A stretch of 7,510 nucleotides of DNA from Rhizobium sp. Q54 (GTDB lineage Bacteria; Bacteroidota; Bacteroidia; Flavobacteriales; Flavobacteriaceae), in contig CALPLL020000090.1 in NCBI GenBank assembly GCA_943324395.2, forward strand, positions 1-7,510. The letters are read 5' to 3'. Positions 1-6,663 of this stretch are shown in pieces. The translations under genes and the position numbers were made by a program. The notes under the pieces are model-generated. The model had not been told where the DNA came from, ran no database searches, and saw only the letters and a program-made list of their open reading frames with translations. Each line of letters starts with the position of its first letter. The stretch's first letter is position 1.

Positions 1-87
1 CATTACGGTTCCCTTACCATAAGTCTTGTCTAATTTGTCTAATGTAAGTTGGAGGGCTTTTAATTTGGCTTCTTTTTCTGAACTCAT
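1..87 (-). CDS. recA: RecA recombinase, N-terminal fragment (gene continues beyond the left edge)
   Basis: Only the first 29 codons are present; the rest of the gene lies to the left. The reverse-strand peptide starts MSSEKEAKLKALQ and ends DKTYGKGTVM, the conserved N-terminal helix of bacterial RecA as found in flavobacteria. RecA is the ATP-dependent strand-exchange protein of homologous recombination and repair. The ATPase core (Walker A and B) is outside the window. Two in-frame ATGs are possible, with first bases at 99 and 87. I chose 87 because it is preceded by a purine-rich stretch (GAAAGAAAAG) and gives the usual MSxEKEAK start. The other choice would add only MKEK. A candidate promoter lies just upstream, and the gene is divergent from plsC. 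The identification is firm despite the short fragment, because this signature is highly conserved. Confidence 0.88.
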   Translation of the reverse strand, partial: MSSEKEAKLKALQLTLDKLDKTYGKGTVM

Positions 88-119
88 CTTTTCTTTCATT
101 TAGTTTCACTTATTTTTAG

Positions 120-149
120 TAAAAATAGTTATTTTTTTTGAAGATACAA
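120..149 (-). promoter_or_regulatory. Candidate recA promoter of Bacteroidota type
   Basis: Reading the minus strand, TTG (147-149) is followed after exactly 19 bases by TATTTTTA (120-127). The known Flavobacterium consensus is TTG, 17-23 bases, TAnnTTTG, so only the final base differs. Transcription would begin near 113, leaving a leader of about 25 bases before the ATG at 87. That is one reason for preferring this start over the ATG at 99. The region is very AT-rich, so a chance match is possible. Confidence 0.45.
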
Positions 150-208
150 GTGGTGAATTAATAAAGAATTTAGAATCACAAAAAAACTACTACAAAATAA
201 TAATTTCG

Positions 209-216
209 TACTTTTG
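209..216 (+). promoter_or_regulatory. Candidate -7 element upstream of plsC
   Basis: TACTTTTG matches the Bacteroidota -7 consensus TAnnTTTG exactly and ends 17 bases before the plsC ATG. No TTG is seen 17-23 bases upstream, so the -33 half is missing or degenerate. The leader would be only about 10 bases long. The 146-base gap between recA and plsC (88-233) shows nothing else I can support apart from the recA promoter candidate. Confidence 0.35.
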
Positions 217-233
217 ACCGCAATAATAAAGCA

Positions 234-968
234 ATGGAAAAAATAATATCCTACCCAATTTCTATAATTAGCCTTCTTCTGTTTTTGCTAACAATAGTAA
301 TTTTTCATCCTATTCAATGGATATGCTTTAATTTATTTGGATATCAAGCCCATAAAAAAAGTGTTGATTATCTCAATTTTATTTTACTGAGAATTGCGCA
401 TTTACTTGGAATAACATTCAAAATTGAAAATCGGGAATTAATTCCTAAAGGAGTTCCAATCATTTTCGTAGCCAATCATCAAAGCATGTATGATATTATA
501 GGAATCATCTGGTTCTTGAGAAGATTTCATCCAAAATTTGTGAGTAAAATAGAATTAGGTAGCGGAATTCCAAGTATTTCATATAATCTAAATCATGGTG
601 GATCGGTATTAATTGATCGAAATGATCCTAAGAAAGCAATTATAGAAATAAAAAAATTGTCGGAATATATTGAAAAAACGAAACGTTCAGCAGTAATTTT
701 TCCAGAAGGGACGAGAACTAGAAACGGAAAACCTAGAGAATTTGCCAAAAGCGGATTAAAAATTCTTTTTAAATATGCCCCTTCAGCATATGTTGTGCCA
801 ATTACTATCAATAATTCGTGGAAATTTTTTAAATTTGGCTTTTTGCCCTTCGGCCTCGGGATTAGAATCATTTTTACTATTCACGAAGCAATTTCTGTTA
901 AAAATTCTGATAGTGATCAAATAACTAATATAACAGAAGACCTAATAACTAAAAGTATAATTACTTAA
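234..968 (+). CDS. plsC: 1-acyl-sn-glycerol-3-phosphate acyltransferase (PlsC family)
   Basis: This 244-residue protein matches the usual length of bacterial lysophosphatidate acyltransferases, which add a second acyl chain to lysophosphatidic acid to make phosphatidic acid at the inner membrane. Residues 9-32 form a hydrophobic membrane anchor. The catalytic HX4D motif is at H82-D87 (NHQSMYD). Motif II is near residues 123-130 (GGSVLIDR). Motif III is FPEGTR at 156-161, which binds the glycerol phosphate. A VPI motif at 188-190 corresponds to motif IV. All four blocks are in order and intact. The ATG is the first start in the frame and follows a candidate -7 element. The next gene, 51 bases downstream on the same strand, encodes an acyl-ACP desaturase, which fits a role in membrane lipid synthesis. 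The acyl donor (ACP or CoA) and exact acceptor cannot be told from sequence; a related acyltransferase for another lipid is possible. Confidence 0.87.
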   Translation: MEKIISYPISIISLLLFLLTIVIFHPIQWICFNLFGYQAHKKSVDYLNFILLRIAHLLGITFKIENRELIPKGVPIIFVANHQSMYDIIGIIWFLRRFHPKFVSKIELGSGIPSISYNLNHGGSVLIDRNDPKKAIIEIKKLSEYIEKTKRSAVIFPEGTRTRNGKPREFAKSGLKILFKYAPSAYVVPITINNSWKFFKFGFLPFGLGIRIIFTIHEAISVKNSDSDQITNITEDLITKSIIT

Positions 969-969
969 T

Positions 970-993
970 TTGATTTATAGTTTTATAAATTAA
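970..993 (+). repeat. AT-rich hairpin between plsC and the desaturase gene
   Basis: Bases 973-979 (ATTTATA) and 984-990 (TATAAAT) are perfect inverted repeats around a four-base GTTT loop. On the plus strand the stem extends to 970-993 through one G:U pair and two A:U pairs, giving about ten pairs. No run of T follows, so it is a poor Rho-independent terminator. It may be a weak transcript structure or chance in AT-rich DNA. It ends 26 bases before the desaturase ATG. Confidence 0.35.
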
Positions 994-1019
994 GGCTGTA
1001 CATCTAAAAAAAATTAAAT

Positions 1020-2006
1020 ATGTCAATAAAAAACATGCGTCTCGAAGTAATGCAATTTTTGGAAAAAAATGTAGACACTTTTGTAGACAATTATCTGATT
1101 CCTGTTGAAACTATATGGCAACCTACGGATTTTTTACCCAATTCACAGAGTGAAAATTTCTATGAAGAAGTTAGAGAATTAAGAGAAATCGCTAAAGATT
1201 TACCTTATGATTTTTGGGTTACTTTAGTTGGCGATACCATAACCGAAGAAGCTTTACCTACCTACGAATCTTGGTTAATGGACGTAGAAGGTGTTGATCA
1301 AGTAGAAGCTAATGGATGGTCAAAATGGATTCGCCAATGGACCGGTGAAGAAAACCGTCATGGGGATTTATTAAATAAATACTTGTATTTATCTGGTCGA
1401 GTAAACATGCGTGAAGTAGAAATGACAACTCAACATTTAATTAATGATGGATTTGATATTGGAACAGGAAGAGATCCTTACAAAAACTTTGTTTATACCA
1501 GTTTCCAAGAATTAGCAACCTATGTTTCTCATAATCGTGTGGCGCAATTAGCAAAATCTTATGGTGACAATAAATTATCTAAAATTTGCAAAATGATTGC
1601 CGGTGATGAAATGCGTCATCACCATGCTTATAGCGAATTTGTAAACCGTATTTTCCAGGTAGATCCAAGTGAAATGATGCTTGCTTTTCAATACATGATG
1701 AAACAAAAAATTGTCATGCCAGCTCAATTTTTAAGAGAATCTGGTGAGAAAATAAGCTCTGCTTTTGAGCATTTTTCGGATTCAGCACAAAGAATTGGAG
1801 TTTATACCGCAAATGATTATGTGGAAATCATGCAAAAATTAATAGATAAATGGGAAATAGATAAAATTTCAAATTTAACTGACGAAGCTGAAAAAGCACG
1901 TGACTATTTAATGAAACTTCCTTCTAGAATGGCTAAAATTTCTGAAAGATTAATCATCCCACAAGAATCTCAAGTGTTTAAATGGGTTGAACCAGCAAGA
2001 ATATAA
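1020..2006 (+). CDS. Soluble acyl-ACP desaturase (stearoyl-ACP 9-desaturase family, di-iron)
   Basis: This 328-residue protein belongs to the ferritin-like di-iron acyl-ACP desaturases, which insert a cis double bond into an acyl chain carried on ACP, using O2 and electrons normally supplied by ferredoxin. All six iron ligands known from castor Delta9-desaturase can be placed: E76 (ITEEALPTY), E111 and H114 (EENRH), E164 (YTSFQE), and E197 and H200 (DEMRH). The stretch EENRHGDLLNKYLYLSGRV (111-128 with one residue before) is almost identical to the plant enzyme as I recall it. No signal peptide or membrane segment is seen, as expected for a cytosolic enzyme. The plant transit peptide is absent, so the start at MSIKNMRL fits a mature-length bacterial protein. 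plsC lies upstream and a strong terminator follows. Neither a ferredoxin nor a reductase gene is visible here. The double-bond position cannot be predicted with confidence. Confidence 0.93.
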   Translation: MSIKNMRLEVMQFLEKNVDTFVDNYLIPVETIWQPTDFLPNSQSENFYEEVRELREIAKDLPYDFWVTLVGDTITEEALPTYESWLMDVEGVDQVEANGWSKWIRQWTGEENRHGDLLNKYLYLSGRVNMREVEMTTQHLINDGFDIGTGRDPYKNFVYTSFQELATYVSHNRVAQLAKSYGDNKLSKICKMIAGDEMRHHHAYSEFVNRIFQVDPSEMMLAFQYMMKQKIVMPAQFLRESGEKISSAFEHFSDSAQRIGVYTANDYVEIMQKLIDKWEIDKISNLTDEAEKARDYLMKLPSRMAKISERLIIPQESQVFKWVEPARI

Positions 2007-2025
2007 TTAAACAACTTAGAATATT

Positions 2026-2071
2026 AAATGTTGGATTTTGAAGTGTCTCTTTAAAATTCAACATTTTTTTT
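2026..2071 (+). terminator. Rho-independent terminator after the desaturase gene
   Basis: The arm at 2026-2042 pairs with 2050-2066 around a seven-base loop (2043-2049), giving 17 continuous pairs, two of them G:U, followed by a run of T to 2071. The two G:U positions would be A:C mismatches in a minus-strand transcript, so the structure favours plus-strand RNA. It starts 19 bases after the desaturase stop codon and ends 13 bases before the next ATG. It probably ends the plsC-desaturase transcript. Confidence 0.85.
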
Positions 2072-2084
2072 AAAATCTAATTTT

Positions 2085-2738
2085 ATGACCAACCAAAATC
2101 TAATAAACGACACCATTGCATTTGTAAAAAAAGAACTTAAAAATGCAGAAGGCGGTCACGATTGGTTTCATATAGAACGCGTTTATAAAAATGCTTTGCT
2201 AATTGCAAATGGGGAAAAGTGCGATAGTTTAATTGTACAATTGAGCGCTTTACTTCACGATATCGCCGACAGTAAATTTCATGACGGTGACGAAACTGTG
2301 GGTCCTAAAAAAGCTAGATTGTTTTTAGAAAGTAAGAATGTTCCTGAAAACACGATTACTCATGTGGTTAATATTATTGAAAATATTTCCTTTAAAGGCG
2401 GACATGAAGCCAAGAAATTTAGTTCTTTAGAATTGGATATTGTTCAAGATGCCGATCGTTTAGACGCGATTGGAGCCATCGGAATTGCGAGAACTTTCAA
2501 TTATGGAGGATTCAAAAACAGATCAATTTACAACCCTGAAATAAAACCAAATCTCAACATGAGTAAAGAAGAATATAAAAATTCGGACGATCCAACAATT
2601 AATCATTTTTATGAAAAATTGTTGCTTTTAAAAGATAAAATGAACACTAAAACCGGTAAAGAAATTGCGGCCCAACGTCACGATTTTATGAAGCTATTTT
2701 TAAACCAGTTTTATGCGGAATGGAACGGCGAAAAATAA
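2085..2738 (+). CDS. HD-domain metal-dependent phosphohydrolase (YedJ/YpgQ-like)
   Basis: This cytosolic protein of 217 residues has the HD-superfamily metal site in order: H29 (HDWFH, 25-29), the H58-D59 doublet (ALLHDIAD), and the later aspartate in VQDADRLDAIGAIGIAR near residues 120-136 (D122, D124, D127). This spacing and the HDWFHIERVY start are typical of the YedJ/YpgQ group, whose B. subtilis member is reported to hydrolyse nucleoside triphosphates. The in vivo substrate here is unknown. The ATG at 2085 is the first methionine in the frame, with the next only at residue 159. It lies just 13 bases after the terminator T-run, so its own promoter would have to overlap the hairpin or the desaturase 3' end; otherwise expression depends on read-through. 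The stop codon is one base from that of the convergent enoyl-CoA hydratase gene. The family is clear, the specific role is not. Confidence 0.85.
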   Translation: MTNQNLINDTIAFVKKELKNAEGGHDWFHIERVYKNALLIANGEKCDSLIVQLSALLHDIADSKFHDGDETVGPKKARLFLESKNVPENTITHVVNIIENISFKGGHEAKKFSSLELDIVQDADRLDAIGAIGIARTFNYGGFKNRSIYNPEIKPNLNMSKEEYKNSDDPTINHFYEKLLLLKDKMNTKTGKEIAAQRHDFMKLFLNQFYAEWNGEK

Positions 2739-2739
2739 T

Positions 2740-3522
2740 TTATTCTCCTTTAAAATCCGGCTTTCTTTTTTCTAAAAATGCTGTTGTTCCCTCTTTAAAA
2801 TCTGCGGTTGCGAAACATTTACCAAAAGATTCTATTTCGGTTTTATAACCATTAACCCCTTCTTTAAAATTGGCATTTATAGATTTAATTGCATAGCCAA
2901 TTGCAACTGGAGAATTTTTACTGATTTTTTGTCCCATCTCCTTACAGAAATCTAAAAGGGATTCTTGTGTAAGAACATAATTAACTAAACCATAAGTCTT
3001 TGCCTCTTCTGCGTTTAACATTCCAGCAGTAAGAATCATTTCCATGGCCTTTCCTTTTCCAACTAATTGTGGCAATCTTTGGGTTCCACCATAACCTGGA
3101 ATTACTCCAAGGGTAACTTCTGGTAATCCCATTTTTGCATTTTCTGAAGCTACTCTAAAGTGGCAAGACATGGCCAATTCTAATCCTCCGCCCAAGGCAA
3201 ATCCATTGATTGCTGCTATTACCGGAGTTGATAAATTTTCAATTAAATCAAACAATCCTGTTTGCCCTTGCAATGCTAAATCCACTCCTTCACTTTCTGA
3301 AAAATGAGCAAATTCAGTAATATCTGCGCCTGCAACAAAGGCTTTTTCACCACTTCCTGTTAGAATTATTACTCGAATTTCTTTGTTTTTTTCCAAACTT
3401 ATGAATGCATGTTGCAGTTCGATAATCGTTGCTTTATTTAGAGCGTTCAATTTTGTAGGGCGATTGATTGTTACCGTTGCGCAGTTTGTTTCTAATGAAA
3501 CTAAGATATTTTCGTAAGTCAT
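2740..3522 (-). CDS. Enoyl-CoA hydratase/isomerase family protein (crotonase fold)
   Basis: At 260 residues this is a standard single-domain crotonase. Both catalytic glutamates of true enoyl-CoA hydratases are present: E115 in the GGGLELAMSC motif and E135 in MGLPEVTLG. The oxyanion-hole residues fall at A66 (AFVAGADI) and G112. The IPGYGGTQRLPQLVGKGKAME block (141-161) is also typical. Such enzymes hydrate trans-2-enoyl-CoA to 3-hydroxyacyl-CoA in fatty-acid beta-oxidation or related acyl-CoA pathways. Keeping both glutamates makes hydratase activity more likely than a divergent isomerase or hydrolase role. Short-chain crotonyl-CoA is a plausible substrate but cannot be proved. The start follows a purine-rich TCAGGAAA. 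Only ten bases separate it from the kinase gene upstream, so it is probably the last gene of the hem operon. No terminator is seen after it; it meets the HD-protein gene tail to tail. Confidence 0.9.
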   Translation of the reverse strand: MTYENILVSLETNCATVTINRPTKLNALNKATIIELQHAFISLEKNKEIRVIILTGSGEKAFVAGADITEFAHFSESEGVDLALQGQTGLFDLIENLSTPVIAAINGFALGGGLELAMSCHFRVASENAKMGLPEVTLGVIPGYGGTQRLPQLVGKGKAMEMILTAGMLNAEEAKTYGLVNYVLTQESLLDFCKEMGQKISKNSPVAIGYAIKSINANFKEGVNGYKTEIESFGKCFATADFKEGTTAFLEKRKPDFKGE

Positions 3523-3532
3523 TTTCCTGATT

Positions 3533-5005
3533 TTATGAATTAATTATTGGTAAAGAAACCGTAAAAGTTGCTCCTTTTCCATGTTCTGTTTCAAATGTAA
3601 TTGATCCTTTATAATTTTCAATAATATTCTTAATAATTCCTAATCCTAATCCCATTCCGCTATTTTTAGTGGTGAATTTAGGTTCAAATATCCGATCTAT
3701 ATTTTCGACTTCAATTCCAATTCCGTTGTCTTTTACGAGAATCCGAACGTTATTTTCTACTTTTTTCACAGATACCAATATGGTTTTTTCAACTTGATTT
3801 TCTGGTATTGATTGGATTGCATTTTTAACTAAGTTAGTAATCACACGAATCAATTGCGCGCGATCCATTTTAGATATTATCTCTTTTTCTTCGCTTTCAA
3901 AAACAATATAATCTTCATTGAAAATATCCAATGTCAACTCAACCACATTCACCACATTTAAGGTTTCGTTTTGTTGTGCCGGCATCGATGCAAAATTAGA
4001 AAACGCTGACGCAACCGAACTCATCGTGTCAATTTGCTGAATTAAAGTTTTTGAATAATCGTTTAATTTTTGTTTTAAATCTGGGTCATTGGGATCAAAT
4101 TTTCTTTGGAAACTTTGTACCGTTAATCGCATTGGCGTAAGCGGATTTTTAATTTCGTGAGCAACCTGTTTCGCCATTTCGCGCCAAGCTTCTTCCCTTT
4201 CACTTTGTGCTAATTTTAAGGCACTTTCTTCTAATTCGTTTACCATTCCATTATAAGCACGAATTAACAAATTGATTTCCTTACTATTTGCTTCAAGCAC
4301 AATTTTCTCATTTTTCTGATCTAAACTAGTGTCACGTAATTTGTCGGAAATTGTTTTTAATGACTTCGTGATATAGGTTGATAGGAAATAGGCAACACCA
4401 AAAGCTATAACCAACATAAAGGCATAAACTTGACCTAATTTAATTAAGAAATTTTGAAGTTCTGCTTCATAAAAACTATCGTCTTCAACATACGGAATGT
4501 TTAAAATTCCTAGCGGTTTAAACTTCTCATCTTTAATTATACTATAGGAAGAACGGTTTTTAACTCCGTTGATATTTTTTATATCTACGTATCTTTTTTC
4601 AATGGAAGATTGAACCAATTTCAATATGTATTTTGGAATTGGAGGCGCTACGGGATCAACAGAAAAAGAAGCTTTTGATGATTTTAATAATTTTCCATCC
4701 AGTCCAAAAATATTGATTTCTAAACCGTGGATTTGTGACAATTCATGAATTTTATCTTTAAAAATCAAGTCTAAATTATTGGCCGAAAGTGGGTAAGTGG
4801 TATTGGCAAGCACATAATTAATATGTTCGTTAATTGCCGTTTCTTTCCGTTCTAAACGCTCTTGATGGTAAACTTTGGATTCGTTTTTAAACTGAATTAT
4901 TGAAATGGAAGCCATCAAAACGGAAGCTATCAAAACCAATACAATCATCGATAGGAAAATCCTAGTTCGAAGTGATAACATTGACATTTTGAATTTAGCT
5001 GCCAT
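3533..5005 (-). CDS. Membrane sensor histidine kinase, NtrY-like, without an adjacent response regulator
   Basis: This is a complete two-component sensor kinase of 490 residues. A first membrane helix lies at about 15-37, followed by an extracytoplasmic sensor region of about 150 residues and a second helix at about 189-211. A HAMP linker (about 212-265) leads to the dimerisation/phosphoacceptor helix with H283 in AHEIKNPLTPMRL. The ATP-binding domain has the N box (N391, N395), the G1 box DNGIGI (426-431), the F box IFEPKFTTK (439-447) and the G2 box GMGLGLG (450-456), so it should be active. The HEIKNPLTPM form and overall layout resemble NtrY-type kinases. No response regulator is present in the window. 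The start lies three bases after the HemJ-like gene's stop; M7 and M9 are alternative starts. The signal sensed is unknown, and the heme-gene context is only suggestive. Confidence 0.92.
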   Translation of the reverse strand: MAAKFKMSMLSLRTRIFLSMIVLVLIASVLMASISIIQFKNESKVYHQERLERKETAINEHINYVLANTTYPLSANNLDLIFKDKIHELSQIHGLEINIFGLDGKLLKSSKASFSVDPVAPPIPKYILKLVQSSIEKRYVDIKNINGVKNRSSYSIIKDEKFKPLGILNIPYVEDDSFYEAELQNFLIKLGQVYAFMLVIAFGVAYFLSTYITKSLKTISDKLRDTSLDQKNEKIVLEANSKEINLLIRAYNGMVNELEESALKLAQSEREEAWREMAKQVAHEIKNPLTPMRLTVQSFQRKFDPNDPDLKQKLNDYSKTLIQQIDTMSSVASAFSNFASMPAQQNETLNVVNVVELTLDIFNEDYIVFESEEKEIISKMDRAQLIRVITNLVKNAIQSIPENQVEKTILVSVKKVENNVRILVKDNGIGIEVENIDRIFEPKFTTKNSGMGLGLGIIKNIIENYKGSITFETEHGKGATFTVSLPIINS

Positions 5006-5008
5006 AAT

Positions 5009-5563
5009 TTACGACTTGTTTTTCTCTCGAATTCTTTTGTACATTTTAAATCCTAACATTATAATTATTGAAAAAAGGAAGATTCCAATAACCCCAAAAA
5101 TCCAGTTGAAAGCATTTTTTAAAACTACTAAAAAAACAATTGCAAACAAAATTATAGTTGCTCCTTCATTCCACAAACGCATAAAATTGGAGGAGTATTT
5201 CACTTCGTTTTTTTGTAATTCTTTATAAATTGAGTGGCATTTAATATGATATAAATACAATAAAAATACAAATCCTAATTTCACGTGCATCCAGGGCATT
5301 AACAACCACGCTTTACCAAGATCTGTGAAAAACAACATCCAAAAAGCAAAAATACTTGCTAAAATCGCACTTGGCCAAGTGATAATGTACCACAATCGAT
5401 AGGTCATTATTTTATATTGATTTTGCAAAATTTCCTTTTCAGGTGAGGGCTTGTCATTTGCTTCAATTTGGTAGACAAAAAGACGAACGATGTAAAAAAG
5501 CCCTGCAAACCAAGTGATTACAAAAATAAGGTGAAGTGATTTTAGGTAGTTGTAATATTCCAT
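5009..5563 (-). CDS. hemJ: HemJ-like protoporphyrinogen IX oxidase (UPF0093 / CopD-related membrane protein)
   Basis: HemJ oxidises protoporphyrinogen IX to protoporphyrin IX, the step just before ferrochelatase. This 184-residue integral membrane protein shows the family pattern: YLKSLHLIFVITWFAGLFY (6-24) with H11, RLFVYQIE following it, a second helix at about 57-79, WMHVKLGFVF (91-100) with H93, a YH pair ending at H106, and the conserved R129..N132-E133 motif (MRLWNEGAT). The gene lies 13 bases downstream of ferrochelatase on the same strand, which strongly supports the assignment over a generic CopD copper protein. A hydrophobic helix at about 153-173 with a basic tail (KMYKRIREKNK) is added beyond the four-helix core typical of short HemJ proteins. 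The ATG gives the expected MEYYNYLKSLH start, and the stop lies three bases before the kinase ATG. Confidence 0.85.
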   Translation of the reverse strand: MEYYNYLKSLHLIFVITWFAGLFYIVRLFVYQIEANDKPSPEKEILQNQYKIMTYRLWYIITWPSAILASIFAFWMLFFTDLGKAWLLMPWMHVKLGFVFLLYLYHIKCHSIYKELQKNEVKYSSNFMRLWNEGATIILFAIVFLVVLKNAFNWIFGVIGIFLFSIIIMLGFKMYKRIREKNKS

Positions 5564-5576
5564 TTACTAAATTATA

Positions 5577-6593
5577 TTAATTTTTGGCCCAATTTTCAAT
5601 CCAATTTGCAACAGTCTGACACCATTCGTCACCATCATTCATACAAGGAATTGCCATGAAATTTTCTCCTCCGTGTTCTTTGAATTCATGGCTAGCTTCC
5701 ATCGCAATTTCCTCCAATGTTTCCAAACAATCCGATACAAATGCTGGAGTAACCACCGCCAAATTCTTAATTCCTTTTTCTGGCATTTTGTTCACTTCCA
5801 CATCGGTGTAAGGGGTCAACCATTTGTCCCCCGCCAATCGAGATTGAAACGTTTGACTGTATTTCCCTTCTGGAATTCCTAAATATTTTACCACTTGTTT
5901 TGTCGTTTCATAACATTGATGACGGTAACAAAATTCGTGTGCTGGCGAAGGGGTGTTGCAACAAGAACCGTCAATTTTACAATGTGATTTCGTGATGTCC
6001 GTTTTACGAATATGACGCTCCGGGATTCCGTGATACGAGAACAATAAATGATCGTATTCAAATCCTTCTAAATGCTTTTTGATAGAATTTCCCAAGGTTG
6101 AAATATAATCTGGTTTGTTATAAAAAGCAGGAACTATGGTGAATTTCATTTCAGGAAAATACTTTTTTCTATGCTCTTCGGCCAATTCTAAAATGGTCGT
6201 TGTAGAGGCCATAGCATGTTGCGGATACAAAGGAAATAACATTACTTCGTCAACTCCTTTGTCTTTCAATTCTTGCAATCCTTTTAAGATGGACATTTTC
6301 CCATAACGCATTGCCAAGGAAACAGGAATAGAAGACAATTGCTGTACTTTTTTCTGCATTCTTTCAGAAATTACTACCAACGGAGACCCTTCTTCCCACC
6401 AAATTTTTGCGTAAGCAGCTGCTGATTTCTTAGGTCTTGTTTGTAAAATAATTCCACGAACCAGTAATGCACGAAGCAAAAAAGGAACGTCTATCACATA
6501 TTTATCCATTAAGAATTCATCCAAATACGGCTTAACATCTTTTGGAGTTGGGCTTTCTGGAGAACCTAAATTGACTAATAATACACCTTTCAT
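5577..6593 (-). CDS. hemH: Ferrochelatase
   Basis: Ferrochelatase inserts Fe2+ into protoporphyrin IX to make protoheme. The 338-residue length is usual for bacteria. The N-terminus GVLLVNLGSPESPTP (3-17) is the family hallmark. The catalytic histidine is H188 in FSYHGIPERH (185-194) and the conserved acidic site is E291 in SDCLETLEE (287-295). QSRLAGDKWLTPYTD (250-264) is also characteristic. Between the two active-site blocks lies a cysteine-rich insert (C205, C211, C212, C222, C227) that the E. coli enzyme, as I recall it, lacks; it may hold an Fe-S cluster or other metal. The ATG at 6593 is at the expected position. No Shine-Dalgarno site is visible. It is the first gene of a tightly packed set with hemJ, and the 70-base gap upstream gives room for a promoter. 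Confidence 0.95.
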   Translation of the reverse strand: MKGVLLVNLGSPESPTPKDVKPYLDEFLMDKYVIDVPFLLRALLVRGIILQTRPKKSAAAYAKIWWEEGSPLVVISERMQKKVQQLSSIPVSLAMRYGKMSILKGLQELKDKGVDEVMLFPLYPQHAMASTTTILELAEEHRKKYFPEMKFTIVPAFYNKPDYISTLGNSIKKHLEGFEYDHLLFSYHGIPERHIRKTDITKSHCKIDGSCCNTPSPAHEFCYRHQCYETTKQVVKYLGIPEGKYSQTFQSRLAGDKWLTPYTDVEVNKMPEKGIKNLAVVTPAFVSDCLETLEEIAMEASHEFKEHGGENFMAIPCMNDGDEWCQTVANWIENWAKN

Positions 6594-6612
6594 ATTTTTA
6601 TATTTATTTATA

Positions 6613-6633
6613 AAAGTAAATTAAACTTACTTT
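6613..6633 (-). repeat. Inverted repeat in the leader between the AraC-type gene and hemH
   Basis: AAAGTAA (6613-6619) and TTACTTT (6627-6633) form a perfect seven-base inverted repeat with a seven-base spacer, ending 20 bases before the hemH ATG. On the minus strand the spacer overlaps TAAGTTTA (6622-6629), one base short of the TAnnTTTG -7 consensus. It could be an operator or promoter-linked site for the hem operon. The lack of a following T-run argues against a terminator for the AraC-type gene. The AT-rich setting keeps confidence low; the rest of the gap shows nothing clear. Confidence 0.3.
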
Positions 6634-6663
6634 CTATTATTATGATTTACTAATTATTTTGGT

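Noticed and set aside
130..140. T-run ending in TTTG in the recA-plsC gap as a plus-strand promoter or terminator
   Set aside because: The TA-to-TTTG spacing is wrong for TAnnTTTG, and no hairpin precedes the T-run on either strand.
593..871. Open minus-strand frame inside plsC
   Set aside because: It lies fully within the conserved catalytic part of plsC on the opposite strand, and its peptide has no recognisable domain.
2734..2744. Palindrome AATAA-T-TTATT between the two convergent genes, possible bidirectional terminator
   Set aside because: It arises almost entirely from two facing TAA stop codons; five A:T pairs with a one-base centre cannot form a useful hairpin.
4905..5228. Open plus-strand frame across the kinase/hemJ junction
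   Set aside because: It runs antisense to two well-supported genes; the peptide is low in complexity (rich in I, K and T) and resembles no known family.
5673..5882. Open plus-strand frame inside hemH
   Set aside because: It is antisense to a conserved ferrochelatase region and has no supporting motif.
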